Below, one piece after another: positions 1 to 7,164 of a stretch of DNA of 9,853 bases. Made by a program: the position numbers and the translations under genes. Position 1 is the first letter of the stretch; each line of letters opens with the position of its first letter. Source of the DNA: Lysobacteraceae bacterium. GTDB lineage: Bacteria; Pseudomonadota; Gammaproteobacteria; Xanthomonadales; Rhodanobacteraceae. Location of the stretch: NCBI GenBank assembly GCA_018971925.1, contig JAGWZT010000048.1, positions 1 to 9,853 of the forward strand. Direction: 5' to 3'. The notes under the pieces were generated by a model, which saw nothing but the letters and a program-made list of their open reading frames with translations, did no database searches and was not told the DNA's origin.

Positions 1-1922
1 TGCGGTGCACGCGCTTCGCGCAATGCACCGGCACTTTCGCGCAGGGCGGCGTCGCAGGCGTGCGCGAAATCGGCGAGTTGCGGACTGGGTTCGGGCTGGG
101 CGTTGCTGCGCGCGGCTTCGAGCATCATGACTGCACGCACCACACGGTTGGCCTGCGCCACCAGCGCTTCGGCGCGTGGCAGGTTGGCGCGGCTCGCCGG
201 TTCCGCGCGCAAGCGATCCAGCGATGCCTGGGCGCTGCTGCGCGCCGCGCGCGCTTCGATGCGGGTTGCGTGGCGCGCTTGCGCGTCGCCGTGCAATGTC
301 GCGTCGAGATACGCGGCGTAGGCGTCCAGCAGGTCCGCCAGGGTCGCCCGCTCGCGGCCCCGTTCCCAGGTCGGCCACGCAAAATAAGCCAGCAGTGCTA
401 GCGTGCTGCCGAGCAGCGTGTCCACCGCGCGCGCTTGCACCGAAGCCGCCGCCGGTATGCCATAAAACGACAGCAGGATCACCACGGTGCCGGTGAGGCA
501 CACGACCGCGATGCCGTAATGCACGGTCGCCAGCTCGCGGAAGGCGAAGCACAGCACCGCCATCAGCGAGAGCGCGATCCAGAAGTTGCCGACGCCGCCG
601 ATATGCAACACGGCGGTCGTCAGCAGCAGGCCGCCGAGCGTGCCCGCGACGCGCAGCAGTCCGTAGCGCCAGGTGGCGCCGAAATCCGGCTTCAGCACGA
701 TCGCGACGGTCATGGGCATCCAGTAGCCGCGCGACAACGGCAGCGCGTGCGACAGCGCCAGTGCGATCGCGACGCACACGCCGCAACGTATCGCGTGCCG
801 GCATGCCGGTGACGACAAGCGCAGGTTTGCACGCAGCGTTGCAAAGGAGTTGCCCGCTTGCATCATCCGCGGCAGTCGAAACTCGGCGCGCTGCGCGCGG
901 AGTTCGCCACGACTGCCCGCGGTGTCGGCGTTGCGGACAGCGGCGCGCAGCTGTCCGCCGAGCGCGGCAAGATGCGCGAGCGCGAGATTGGTTTCGGGTG
1001 GGGAGACAGCGGATTCGACGGGGATGGCTGCGCGCTCGAAGGCCGCGAGCGCGGTGTCCGCCTGTGGCGGTGCTGCTTGTTCCAGCGCGGCGGCGATCGT
1101 GTCGAGCACCTCCGCCGCGGCCGTGCGCGATGCCGCCATGGAATCCCGCTCGCCGGTCGCGCCGCAAAGAGCTTCCTGCTGGGCCAGGGCGAACACCTCC
1201 AGCCGGATGCGCTCGGCCAATTCGGCCAGCACGCGAAATGCTTCGACCGCGCGTCCGCGCGCACGGCCTTCGCCGAACAGCAGGACCTGGAGATCGTTGA
1301 GCGAGGGCGGCAGCGCGGCCGCGCCACCATGCGCGACCTCGGTGCGCGCGAAACCGGCGAGCGCGCGAAACGCCTGCGCCAGCGCGAACCGCTCTGGGCG
1401 ATAGCGCTGCAGCGGCCACGCCGCGATCGCGAACAGGGTCTGCAACACGCCACCCGCGAAGATCAGCATGGCGGCGGCCCACGCCTCCCGCGCGGCATGC
1501 GGTTCGGCGCCCATGATCACCAGCAGGATCAGGCTGGTCAGGCCCACGCGGGTGGCGTGGGCATCGATGGCGACCATCATCGCAGCACCGAATCCCCACA
1601 CCGCGGCAGCGGGGAAGAACGCCGCCGGCCATTGGCCGAGCACGGAACCGGCGAACGCCGCGATGCCCGCGACCAGCGCTGTCAAAAGCATGCGCCGCAG
1701 GCGCAAGCGGTAGGGGCCCGGCTGATCGGCGAACAGCGTGTTGAGCGCGCCGGCGGAAACGCCGAGCCCGGCAAGCAGATGGCCCGAGAGCGAGCCGATC
1801 GCAAGTGGCAGCACGATCGCCGCCGTGTTGCGCAAGGCCACGGTCGCCGGCACGTCGCGTTTGCCGGTGTGCAGCAGCGAATGCAGCAACGGGTGTTCGC
1901 GCAGGCTCGGGGCTGGGGTCAT
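1..1922 (-). CDS. FUSC family inner-membrane protein (YccS / fusaric-acid-resistance-like), 3' end outside the window
   Basis: The frame is open without interruption for 640 codons from ATG at 1922-1920 to the left edge, so the C-terminus is missing. Two hydrophobic blocks are visible. Residues about 27-170 hold several membrane helices (for example around 34-56, 78-95, 105-119, 127-138 and 149-170). Residues about 376-515 hold the second block, with the FUSC_2-type signature YWMPMTVAIVLKPDFGATW at 400-418. Between them, and again after about 520, are long Ala/Arg/Glu-rich, probably cytoplasmic helical regions. This helices-soluble-helices-soluble plan and a length of 640+ residues fit the YccS/FUSC family (usually about 650-730 residues). 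These are putative efflux or permease proteins, some linked to aromatic acid or fusaric acid resistance; the substrate here cannot be told. The start is chosen because an upstream in-frame stop lies near 2003 and no better start is seen; the Shine-Dalgarno is weak. No frameshift was found. Confidence 0.88.
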   Translation of the reverse strand, partial: MTPAPSLREHPLLHSLLHTGKRDVPATVALRNTAAIVLPLAIGSLSGHLLAGLGVSAGALNTLFADQPGPYRLRLRRMLLTALVAGIAAFAGSVLGQWPAAFFPAAAVWGFGAAMMVAIDAHATRVGLTSLILLVIMGAEPHAAREAWAAAMLIFAGGVLQTLFAIAAWPLQRYRPERFALAQAFRALAGFARTEVAHGGAAALPPSLNDLQVLLFGEGRARGRAVEAFRVLAELAERIRLEVFALAQQEALCGATGERDSMAASRTAAAEVLDTIAAALEQAAPPQADTALAAFERAAIPVESAVSPPETNLALAHLAALGGQLRAAVRNADTAGSRGELRAQRAEFRLPRMMQAGNSFATLRANLRLSSPACRHAIRCGVCVAIALALSHALPLSRGYWMPMTVAIVLKPDFGATWRYGLLRVAGTLGGLLLTTAVLHIGGVGNFWIALSLMAVLCFAFRELATVHYGIAVVCLTGTVVILLSFYGIPAAASVQARAVDTLLGSTLALLAYFAWPTWERGRERATLADLLDAYAAYLDATLHGDAQARHATRIEARAARSSAQASLDRLRAEPASRANLPRAEALVAQANRVVRAVMMLEAARSNAQPEPSPQLADFAHACDAALRESAGALREARAP

Positions 1923-1944
1923 GCGCGAGGGAGGTCCATGGCGG

Positions 1945-2130
1945 TTACTGCGCTGCGGTATTGGCCATTCGTCGCAACTTCGTGAGGGTGGATGTCGGAT
2001 TCAGGTGAATCAGATGGGTGGCGGCGGAGCGCGCCGCCCCGGCTTCGAATGCCGCGATCGCACGGCGCGTCCAGGTGTGCATCGGCATAGTGTAGAGGCG
2101 ATCACACAACGCGGCCGCCGTTCCGGCCAT
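1945..2130 (-). CDS. Possible small hypothetical protein (61 aa) upstream of the FUSC gene
   Basis: This minus-strand frame runs from ATG 2130-2128 to TAA at 1945, ending 22 bases before the FUSC start codon. I do not recognise a family. The protein begins MAGTAAALCDRLYTMPMHTW and continues with a basic/alanine helical stretch (TRRAIAAFEAGAARSAATHL). It has no signal peptide or membrane helix. About three quarters of codons end in G or C, as expected for a real gene here. It also has a mixed, non-shadow-like composition with Trp, Tyr, His and Phe, and it does not overlap a better gene. Alternative starts are TTG at 2142, ATG at 2088 and ATG at 2082; none has a strong Shine-Dalgarno. It could be co-transcribed with the FUSC gene. 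It may equally be chance, or simply the leader of that gene. Confidence 0.35.
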   Translation of the reverse strand: MAGTAAALCDRLYTMPMHTWTRRAIAAFEAGAARSAATHLIHLNPTSTLTKLRRMANTAAQ

Positions 2131-2145
2131 TGCGTCTTGCAATGG
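2127..2145. promoter_or_regulatory. Perfect inverted repeat CCATTGC-N5-GCAATGG between divergent transcription units
   Basis: The two 7-base arms at 2127-2133 and 2139-2145 are exact reverse complements separated by five bases. The element lies about 63 bases before the response-regulator start and covers the presumed start region of the small minus-strand ORF. It could be an operator for a dimeric regulator or a short hairpin in either leader. It does not match the GacA/UvrY box (TGTAAG-N6-CTTACA) that I know. A TTGCAA overlapping its right arm (2137-2142) might serve as a -35 for the regulator gene, but no good -10 follows. The function is inferred from position and symmetry only. Confidence 0.3.
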
Positions 2146-2207
2146 GAGGCTTTCGCCGTTTAGGGTTGCAGGGCGGGTTGCGCCGCGCGTATCGGGGGGA
2201 GCGATGC

Positions 2208-2858
2208 ATGATCAGGGTGGTGTTGGTCGATGACCATGAGTTGGTGCGCTCGGGTTTCTGCCTGATCCTTTCCGGGCAGCCCGACATCGAAGTGGTGGGC
2301 GAAGCCAGCAACGCGGAGGACGGATTGCGCCTGCTGCGCTCCGTCAGGCCCGATGTTGCGCTGGTGGATGTACACATGCCGGGCATGAGCGGGCTCGAGC
2401 TGACCGAGCGCGTGCAACGCGCGGGCCTGCGCACCCACATCGTGATCCTGACGGTGGTGCAGGATGCGCAGTTCCCGCGCCGGCTGTTGCAATCGGGTGC
2501 GCTCGGTTATTTGACCAAGGGATGTGCCGCCGAAGAATTGCTGCAGGCGGTGCGCACCGTCGCGGGTGGACATCGTTATCTCGATGCGGCCATCGCGCGC
2601 GAGATGGCACTGTCCGCGGTGGACGGCGAAGCATCGCCACTGGAATCGCTGTCATCGCGCGAACTCGAAGTCGCGTTGATGTTGGCGCGTGGTCTGGCGG
2701 TCAACGAGGTCGCCAACCGCCTGCACCTGAGTGCCAAGACCGTGTCCACTTACAAGCAGCGTCTGTTCGAGAAACTCGGCGTGCAGCACACCATCGCGCT
2801 GGCGCACCTGCTGACGGTGCACGGGTTGCTGGATCAGCCGTCGGTCGCTGCGGGCTGA
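2208..2858 (+). CDS. uvrY: UvrY/GacA/SirA-family response regulator (REC + LuxR-type HTH), 216 aa
   Basis: This is the DNA-binding partner of a BarA/GacS-type sensor kinase. The receiver domain (residues 1-120) shows the acidic pair D8-D9, phospho-acceptor D54 in LVDVHMPG, T82 and K104 in YLTKG. The LuxR/NarL-type winged HTH spans about 146-205 (LSSRELEVALMLARG, then VNEVANRLHLSAKTVSTYKQ). The 216-residue length and the sequence pattern match E. coli UvrY and Pseudomonas GacA much better than NarL-type paralogues; note REMALS after the receiver and LSAKTV in the recognition helix. The start at 2208 is supported by GGGGGGAG at 2194-2201, six bases away; the frame is open further upstream but without family similarity. 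In relatives this regulator activates small RNAs that sequester CsrA/RsmA. No kinase or uvrC is next to it here, unlike E. coli, where uvrY is followed by uvrC. It converges on rne. Confidence 0.93.
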   Translation: MIRVVLVDDHELVRSGFCLILSGQPDIEVVGEASNAEDGLRLLRSVRPDVALVDVHMPGMSGLELTERVQRAGLRTHIVILTVVQDAQFPRRLLQSGALGYLTKGCAAEELLQAVRTVAGGHRYLDAAIAREMALSAVDGEASPLESLSSRELEVALMLARGLAVNEVANRLHLSAKTVSTYKQRLFEKLGVQHTIALAHLLTVHGLLDQPSVAAG

Positions 2859-2877
2859 AAGCCGGGGTGCCGCTGAA

Positions 2878-2906
2878 CGTCCGCCGGCGCGCCAGGCCGG
2901 CGGACG
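2878..2906. terminator. GC-rich hairpin between convergent uvrY and rne, probable bidirectional terminator
   Basis: CGTCCGCCGGC (2878-2888) and GCCGGCGGACG (2896-2906) form a perfect 11-bp stem with a 7-base loop. It starts 20 bases after the uvrY stop and ends 7 bases beyond the rne stop. Neither strand shows a run of T after the stem, so it is not a textbook intrinsic terminator. It may instead block read-through, protect 3' ends, or work with Rho. Confidence 0.55.
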
Positions 2907-2912
2907 CAAGCA

Positions 2913-5852
2913 TCATTCGCCCGGTTTGTCTTGCGCTGCGGGTGCTTCCGGCGCGGGTGACGGTGCCTTGGGCAATACCTGCGGCGTCAGCATCGGCCTG
3001 ATCGCGCCGGACAACGGACGCGGCGTGGGGATCGCCGGATGACGCGGCAGCGGTTGCGCGACGGGGCGCACCGCGGGTGGCGCGGCAAACAGCGACGGCG
3101 TCACGGGTTCCGGCTTGGGTACGGCCGGTGCAACCGGATGGACCGCCGGTATCGGGACGGCGCTTGACGGCAGCGGTGAAGGTGTTGCCGAAGCCACGCC
3201 CGGTGGCTGCGAGCCCGCGGGTGATGGCGTGGTCGAAGCGGGCTTCACGGACGCCGGCGCTTGCACCGGTGGCGTCGCGGGCGGGGGCGCGTTGCTGCTG
3301 GATGCGCTCGCCGCGACGGAGGGCGGCAGCGTTGGCGCAGGTGCCACGGGCTTCTGTTCCGGGACGGCGAACAGCGGCGGCGTGATGAACGCGTGCTCGT
3401 GCACGACCGGTGCAGGTGTGGCAGGAGCAGGCGCTGGAGCCCTGTCGGCAGACACGGAATCGATTGCATGTGGCGACTTGTCGCGGGCATTCGACGGCCG
3501 CGCCGCTTGCGGCGCGCCGTTGCGATCGGCATCTTCGTCATCGATGTCGCGCGGTGCGGTGGGGGTGGCGCCGTCCTGCGCGACCCCATTCGCGTGTTTG
3601 CGACGGCGGCCGCCGCGGCGGCCACGACGGCGCTTGCCGGCGCCCGCAGCATCCGCGGCAGCGGCCGGCGTCGGGGAGCCTTCGCCGCCGGTGACCACGT
3701 TCTCGACGGGCCCGGCGGTTTCGACGCCGGCGCCCGGTGCGGGCGCGGGTTTCGTGACGGCCGGGCGCTGCTGCGCGTCCTGCTGTGGCGCGTTCGCGGA
3801 TTCGCCGCGTGTGGGCTTCGCGTCCTGTTCACGGGATTCCGTGGCCGGCTTCGATGCCGCCGGCGCCGTGGGTTTCTGCGCCGGACGCGCCTGCCGCTGC
3901 GCATCATCGTTGCGCGACTTGTTCTGCTTGGGCTGCGCACCTTTCGATTGCTGCTGGCCCTGCTGGCGACCGCGACGCAATTCTCCATCTCGATCGCGAT
4001 CGTGGCCGTTGCGGCGCGCCCCGCTGCGCGAAGCGTCCGGACGGCGGTCGGACGTACGGTCGCGACGTTGCGCGTGGCCGGATTGCGGCGTGCGCTGCGG
4101 CTGCGTGAGTTCCGCAAGCGTTGGCTCGGGCGCGGGGGTTGCGCGGAACCAACCGAACAGGCGACCGAGCAAACCGCCGGAAGCGGCAGCCGGTGCACTG
4201 GAAGCCGGGGAAGCGACGGGCGCGTGAACCGTTTCCACTTCCTCGCGTTGCGGCATCGGTGTCGCGCGTTGGATGCCACTGACCGCCGGCTCCTCGCCGT
4301 GCACGACCACGCCCATGCGTGGCTGCGGCGTGGCGGCCACTTCGGTCAGGCGCTCGTAGCTCGGCTTGGCGTGCTCGCCCATCTCGCTTTCGCGGATGCG
4401 GGTGATTTCGAGGTGCGGGGTTTCCAGGTTTTCGTCGGCGACCACCACCACGTGCACCTTGTGGCGCAGTTCGATCTCGACCACGCTGGAGCGTTTTTCG
4501 TTGAGCAGGAAATTGGCGACGCGCGCGGGCGCCTGCACCAGCACCTGCCCGGTGTTTTCCTTCATCGCATGTTCTTCGATCAGGCGCAGCGCCGACAGGG
4601 ACAGGGACTCGACGCCGCGGATGCGGCCGTGGCCGTCGCAGCGCGGGCACACGATCTGCGTCGATTCTTCCAGGCTCGGGCGCAAGCGCTGGCGCGACAA
4701 TTCCATCAAGCCGAAACGCGAGATGCGGCCGATCTGCACACGCGCGCGGTCGAGCTTCAGCGCGTCGCGCAGTTTGTCCTCGACTTCGCGCTGGTGGCGC
4801 GAGCTTTCCATGTCGATGAAGTCGATCACGACCAACCCGCCCAAGTCGCGGATGCGCAACTGGCGCGCGACTTCGACCGCGGCTTCGCAATTGGTGCGGA
4901 AGGCGGTGTCTTCGATGTCGCTGCCCTTGGTGGCGCGCGAGGAGTTGATGTCGATCGAGGTCAGCGCCTCGGTCGGGTCGATCACGATCGAGCCACCCGA
5001 CGGCAGCCGCACGTTGCGGTCGTAGGCGCTTTCGATCTGGGTTTCGATCTGGAAGCGGGTGAACAGCGGAACGGTGTCGTCGTACAGCTTCAGCTTGCGC
5101 AGGCTGTTCGGCATCACCTGCTGCATGAACTGTTTGGCGTCTTCGTACAGCGATGGCTCGTCGATCAGGATTTCGCCGATGTCGGCGCGCAGATAGTCGC
5201 GCAGCGCGCGGATGAAGAGTTTGGATTCCTGGTAGATCAGGAACGGCGCGGATTTCGCGGCGGCGGCCTCGGAGATGGCCTTCCACAGTTGCAGCAGGTA
5301 GTCGAGATCCCACTGCAGTTCCTCGGCGTCGCGGCCGACCCCCGCGGTGCGCACGATCAGGCCCATCTCATCCGGCACCGTGACGTGCGCCAAGGCTTCC
5401 TTCAGCGCCTGCCGGTCTTCGCCCTCGATCCGGCGCGACACGCCGCCCGCGTTCGGGCTGTTCGGCATCAGCACCATGTAGCGGCCGGCCAGCGAGATGT
5501 AAGTGGTGAGCGCGGCGCCCTTGTTGCCACGTTCCTCCTTCTCGACCTGGACGATGAGTTGCTGGCCTTCTTTCAGCAACTCGCGGATGCCGGCCTTGTT
5601 GTGGTCGGCACCGGGCGTGAAGTACTCGCGGGCGATTTCCTTCAGCGGAAGGAAACCGTGGCGCTCGGCGCCGTAATCGACGAAGCAGGCTTCGAGGGAG
5701 GGTTCGACCCGGGTGATGCGGGCCTTGTAGATGTTCGACTTCTTCTGTTCGCGCGAGGGGATTTCGAGGTCGAGGTCGTACAGGGCCTGGCCATCGACGA
5801 TGGCCACACGCAACTCCTCACGCTGAGTCGCGTTGATCAACATGCGTTTCAT
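2913..5852 (-). CDS. rne: Ribonuclease E (979 aa)
   Basis: Endoribonuclease of mRNA decay and rRNA/tRNA processing, and scaffold of the RNA degradosome at the inner membrane. The N-terminal half is canonical. An S1 domain lies at about 35-125, then the RNase H-like and 5'-sensor regions. The DNase I-like catalytic core carries D301 (SIDINSSRATKG) and D344 (VVIDFID), which correspond to E. coli D303 and D346. The zinc-link CPRC (C402, C405) joins two protomers in the tetramer. In the C-terminal half, SGGLLGRLFGWFR (558-570) resembles the amphipathic membrane-targeting helix. Arg/Gln-rich RNA-binding stretches follow (596-640 and KRRRGRRGGRRRK at 740-752), and then a Pro/Ala-rich tail from about 800 to 979. 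The start MKRMLIN matches the family and has AAGGA (minus strand, 5860-5864) seven bases upstream. The frame extends 55 codons further upstream, but that is leader. Base composition agrees with the neighbours. Confidence 0.97.
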   Translation of the reverse strand: MKRMLINATQREELRVAIVDGQALYDLDLEIPSREQKKSNIYKARITRVEPSLEACFVDYGAERHGFLPLKEIAREYFTPGADHNKAGIRELLKEGQQLIVQVEKEERGNKGAALTTYISLAGRYMVLMPNSPNAGGVSRRIEGEDRQALKEALAHVTVPDEMGLIVRTAGVGRDAEELQWDLDYLLQLWKAISEAAAAKSAPFLIYQESKLFIRALRDYLRADIGEILIDEPSLYEDAKQFMQQVMPNSLRKLKLYDDTVPLFTRFQIETQIESAYDRNVRLPSGGSIVIDPTEALTSIDINSSRATKGSDIEDTAFRTNCEAAVEVARQLRIRDLGGLVVIDFIDMESSRHQREVEDKLRDALKLDRARVQIGRISRFGLMELSRQRLRPSLEESTQIVCPRCDGHGRIRGVESLSLSALRLIEEHAMKENTGQVLVQAPARVANFLLNEKRSSVVEIELRHKVHVVVVADENLETPHLEITRIRESEMGEHAKPSYERLTEVAATPQPRMGVVVHGEEPAVSGIQRATPMPQREEVETVHAPVASPASSAPAAASGGLLGRLFGWFRATPAPEPTLAELTQPQRTPQSGHAQRRDRTSDRRPDASRSGARRNGHDRDRDGELRRGRQQGQQQSKGAQPKQNKSRNDDAQRQARPAQKPTAPAASKPATESREQDAKPTRGESANAPQQDAQQRPAVTKPAPAPGAGVETAGPVENVVTGGEGSPTPAAAADAAGAGKRRRGRRGGRRRKHANGVAQDGATPTAPRDIDDEDADRNGAPQAARPSNARDKSPHAIDSVSADRAPAPAPATPAPVVHEHAFITPPLFAVPEQKPVAPAPTLPPSVAASASSSNAPPPATPPVQAPASVKPASTTPSPAGSQPPGVASATPSPLPSSAVPIPAVHPVAPAVPKPEPVTPSLFAAPPAVRPVAQPLPRHPAIPTPRPLSGAIRPMLTPQVLPKAPSPAPEAPAAQDKPGE

Positions 5853-6158
5853 TGTGGATTCCTTGAAGTCGCCGGCGCGGTGCGCGTCGTCGGCGGCGCC
5901 TTGACGGGGCGGCCGGCCGGGTGACGTGCCGCGCCTGGCGGCAGTCGCCGGGTCCGATGTGCGGCCCCGGCTAATGATGAATGGGATTGTTCGCGTCCCG
6001 AGTCCCCGCACCGTCATGCGACGGTGGGCAAACGTCGACCCGAACGTTACGATGGCGAGGTACCGGCTGCTCCCGGTCAGGAATGGCAGGCGGAAGCCTT
6101 GTCTGCGCGGCGAACGAGTACAGGGTCGCCCGTGAGGGGCCAGAGCCTGCTTGGCGCG
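5853..6158 (-). promoter_or_regulatory. Long structured 5' leader of rne (about 300 nt)
   Basis: No gene fits the 340 bases between rne and rluC. If transcription starts near 6158, as the promoter below suggests, rne has a leader of about 300 nt, comparable to the 361-nt E. coli rne leader through which RNase E controls its own mRNA stability. Several hairpins can be drawn in it, listed separately. The stretch next to the rne ribosome-binding site (5872-5905) is also very GC-rich and self-complementary. I infer autoregulation from the E. coli precedent and position; no sequence match to the E. coli hp2/hp3 elements was established. Confidence 0.5.
6009..6026 (-). other. Stem-loop in the rne leader: 7-bp stem, 4-base loop
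   Basis: CACCGTC (6009-6015) and GACGGTG (6020-6026) are exact complements around a 4-base loop. In the rne leader RNA this is the most compact and symmetrical hairpin. Two weaker ones lie upstream in the transcript: ACCGG/CCGGT (6062-6066 with 6073-6077) and AACGT/ACGTT (6031-6035 with 6044-6048). One lies downstream: GCCGGG/CCCGGC (5947-5952 with 5966-5971). A series of stem-loops at this place is what an RNase E-sensing leader would need. Confidence 0.4.
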
Positions 6159-6164
6159 GGGGCA

Positions 6165-6193
6165 ATCCTATCATCGCAAAGGATTTTTTCCAA
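6165..6193 (-). promoter_or_regulatory. Predicted sigma70 promoter for rne, overlapping the start of rluC
   Basis: On the minus strand, TTGGAA (6193-6188) as -35 and TAGGAT (6170-6165) as -10 are separated by exactly 17 bases. The consensus is TTGACA and TATAAT, so each box matches at four of six positions. Predicted start is near 6158. The -35 box covers the A of the rluC ATG and the bases before it, so the two divergent units overlap. Confidence 0.5.
6169..6174 (+). promoter_or_regulatory. Possible -10 element for rluC (TATCAT)
   Basis: TATCAT matches the -10 consensus at five of six positions and shares bases 6169-6170 with the opposing rne -10. No good -35 is found 16-18 bases upstream. 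A start near 6181 would leave a leader of only about a dozen bases, cutting into the Shine-Dalgarno at 6179-6183. This is therefore only a weak prediction; an upstream promoter is possible. Confidence 0.22.
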
Positions 6194-7164
6194 TGGGGAC
6201 GGCAACTTCGGTCCAGGACTTCAGTTCCGTACGAACCGTGGCGGTTGGCCCCGAGCGCGACGGCCAGCGCATCGACAACTGCCTGGCGACGCTCCTGAAG
6301 GGGGTGCCAAAGACCCATATTTACCGCCTGCTGCGGACCGGTCAGGTTCGGGTGAATGGCAAACGTGCCAAGCCGGACACCCGATTGGCAGCGGGCGACC
6401 AGTTGCGGATTCCGCCGGTGCGGGTGGCCGAGCGTCCGGAATCCGGTGCGCCGCCCGCGGCAATGCTGGACGAGATTCGCCAAGCCGTGATTTTCGAGGA
6501 CAAGGATTTCCTGGTCATCGACAAGCCGGCCGGGATCGCCAGTCATGGCGGCAGCGGCGTTACGTTCGGTGCGATCGAACTGCTGCGCGCGGCGCGGCCC
6601 AGGGACCACCTTGAACTGGCGCATCGGCTGGATCGCGATACTTCGGGCGTGCTGGTGTTTGCGCGTTCGCGGCGCGGCCTGACCGGCGTGCAGGATTTGA
6701 TCCGTTCGGGCGAGACGAAAAAACAATATCTGTGCCTGATGACCGGCAAACTTCGGCGCGCGAAGTTCGACGTGAACGCGCCGTTGCGGAAGTCGGTGCT
6801 GTCGGGCGGTGAGCGGATGGTGCGGGTGGACGATGACGGCAAGCCGGCGTTGACATTTTTCCGCGAAATCGAGCATTACCCGGATTGCAGCCTGGTCGAG
6901 GCCACGCTCGCGACCGGTCGCACCCACCAGATCCGCGTACACGCCGCGCATGCGGGCTATCCGCTGGCGGGCGATCCCAAGTACGGCGAGCGCGAGGCCA
7001 ACAAGCGCTTCGCCAAGCTCGGTCTGAAACACATGTTCCTGCACGCCGCGCGCTTCGAGTTCGAACTGGGCGAGCGCGCCTACAGTTTTTCCGCGCCGTT
7101 GCCGGATGACCTGCGCGCGGTGCTGGACAGGTTGGCGTCCCCCTCCGCCCAGCAAAGGGGGTGA
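6193..7164 (+). CDS. rluC: 23S rRNA pseudouridine(955/2504/2580) synthase RluC, 323 aa
   Basis: Isomerises three uridines of 23S rRNA to pseudouridine during large-subunit assembly. An N-terminal S4 RNA-binding domain (about 24-80) carries QRIDNCLATLLKGVPKTHIYRLLR and RIPPVRVAER. The RluA-type catalytic domain (about 95-310) carries KPAGIASHGGSG (111-122), HRLDRDTSG (144-152) with catalytic D147, and TGRTHQIRVH (241-250). E. coli RluC is 319 residues with the same S4 signature and order, which separates this protein from RluD and RluA. The start at 6193 has AAGGA at 6179-6183 with 9-base spacing. A TTG at 6151 is also in frame but adds residues not found in the family. Divergent from rne, as in E. 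coli; ugd follows after 48 bases. A 6-bp CCCCCT/AGGGGG hairpin at 7139-7161 ends inside the last codons and lacks a T run. Confidence 0.95.
   Translation: MGTATSVQDFSSVRTVAVGPERDGQRIDNCLATLLKGVPKTHIYRLLRTGQVRVNGKRAKPDTRLAAGDQLRIPPVRVAERPESGAPPAAMLDEIRQAVIFEDKDFLVIDKPAGIASHGGSGVTFGAIELLRAARPRDHLELAHRLDRDTSGVLVFARSRRGLTGVQDLIRSGETKKQYLCLMTGKLRRAKFDVNAPLRKSVLSGGERMVRVDDDGKPALTFFREIEHYPDCSLVEATLATGRTHQIRVHAAHAGYPLAGDPKYGEREANKRFAKLGLKHMFLHAARFEFELGERAYSFSAPLPDDLRAVLDRLASPSAQQRG

Noticed and set aside
858..1985. 375-codon plus-strand open frame opposite the FUSC gene
   Set aside because: Antisense shadow in the same register; the minus-strand FUSC frame is uninterrupted and has membrane helices and a family signature.
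2130..2207. 26-codon N-terminal extension of the response regulator
   Set aside because: The receiver domain starts directly at MIRVVLVDDH and a strong Shine-Dalgarno sits just before that ATG.
3261..5924. 887-codon plus-strand open frame opposite rne
   Set aside because: It is exactly in the antisense register in which its stops would need TTA, CTA or TCA codons in rne, which are rare at this GC content. The translation is low-complexity Arg/Ala/Gly/Val without a family, while rne carries every RNase E motif.
5853..6017. 55-codon N-terminal extension of RNase E
   Set aside because: RNase E proteins begin with MKRMLIN, which here has its own Shine-Dalgarno; the extension falls in the predicted leader and lacks similarity.
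6151..6192. TTG start 14 codons upstream for rluC
   Set aside because: It would place the predicted -10 region and the Shine-Dalgarno inside the coding sequence; ATG 6193 has a good ribosome-binding site and the expected length.
5971..7155. 394-codon minus-strand open frame opposite rluC
   Set aside because: Same codon-aligned antisense register as above; a composition shadow of a well-supported rluC.
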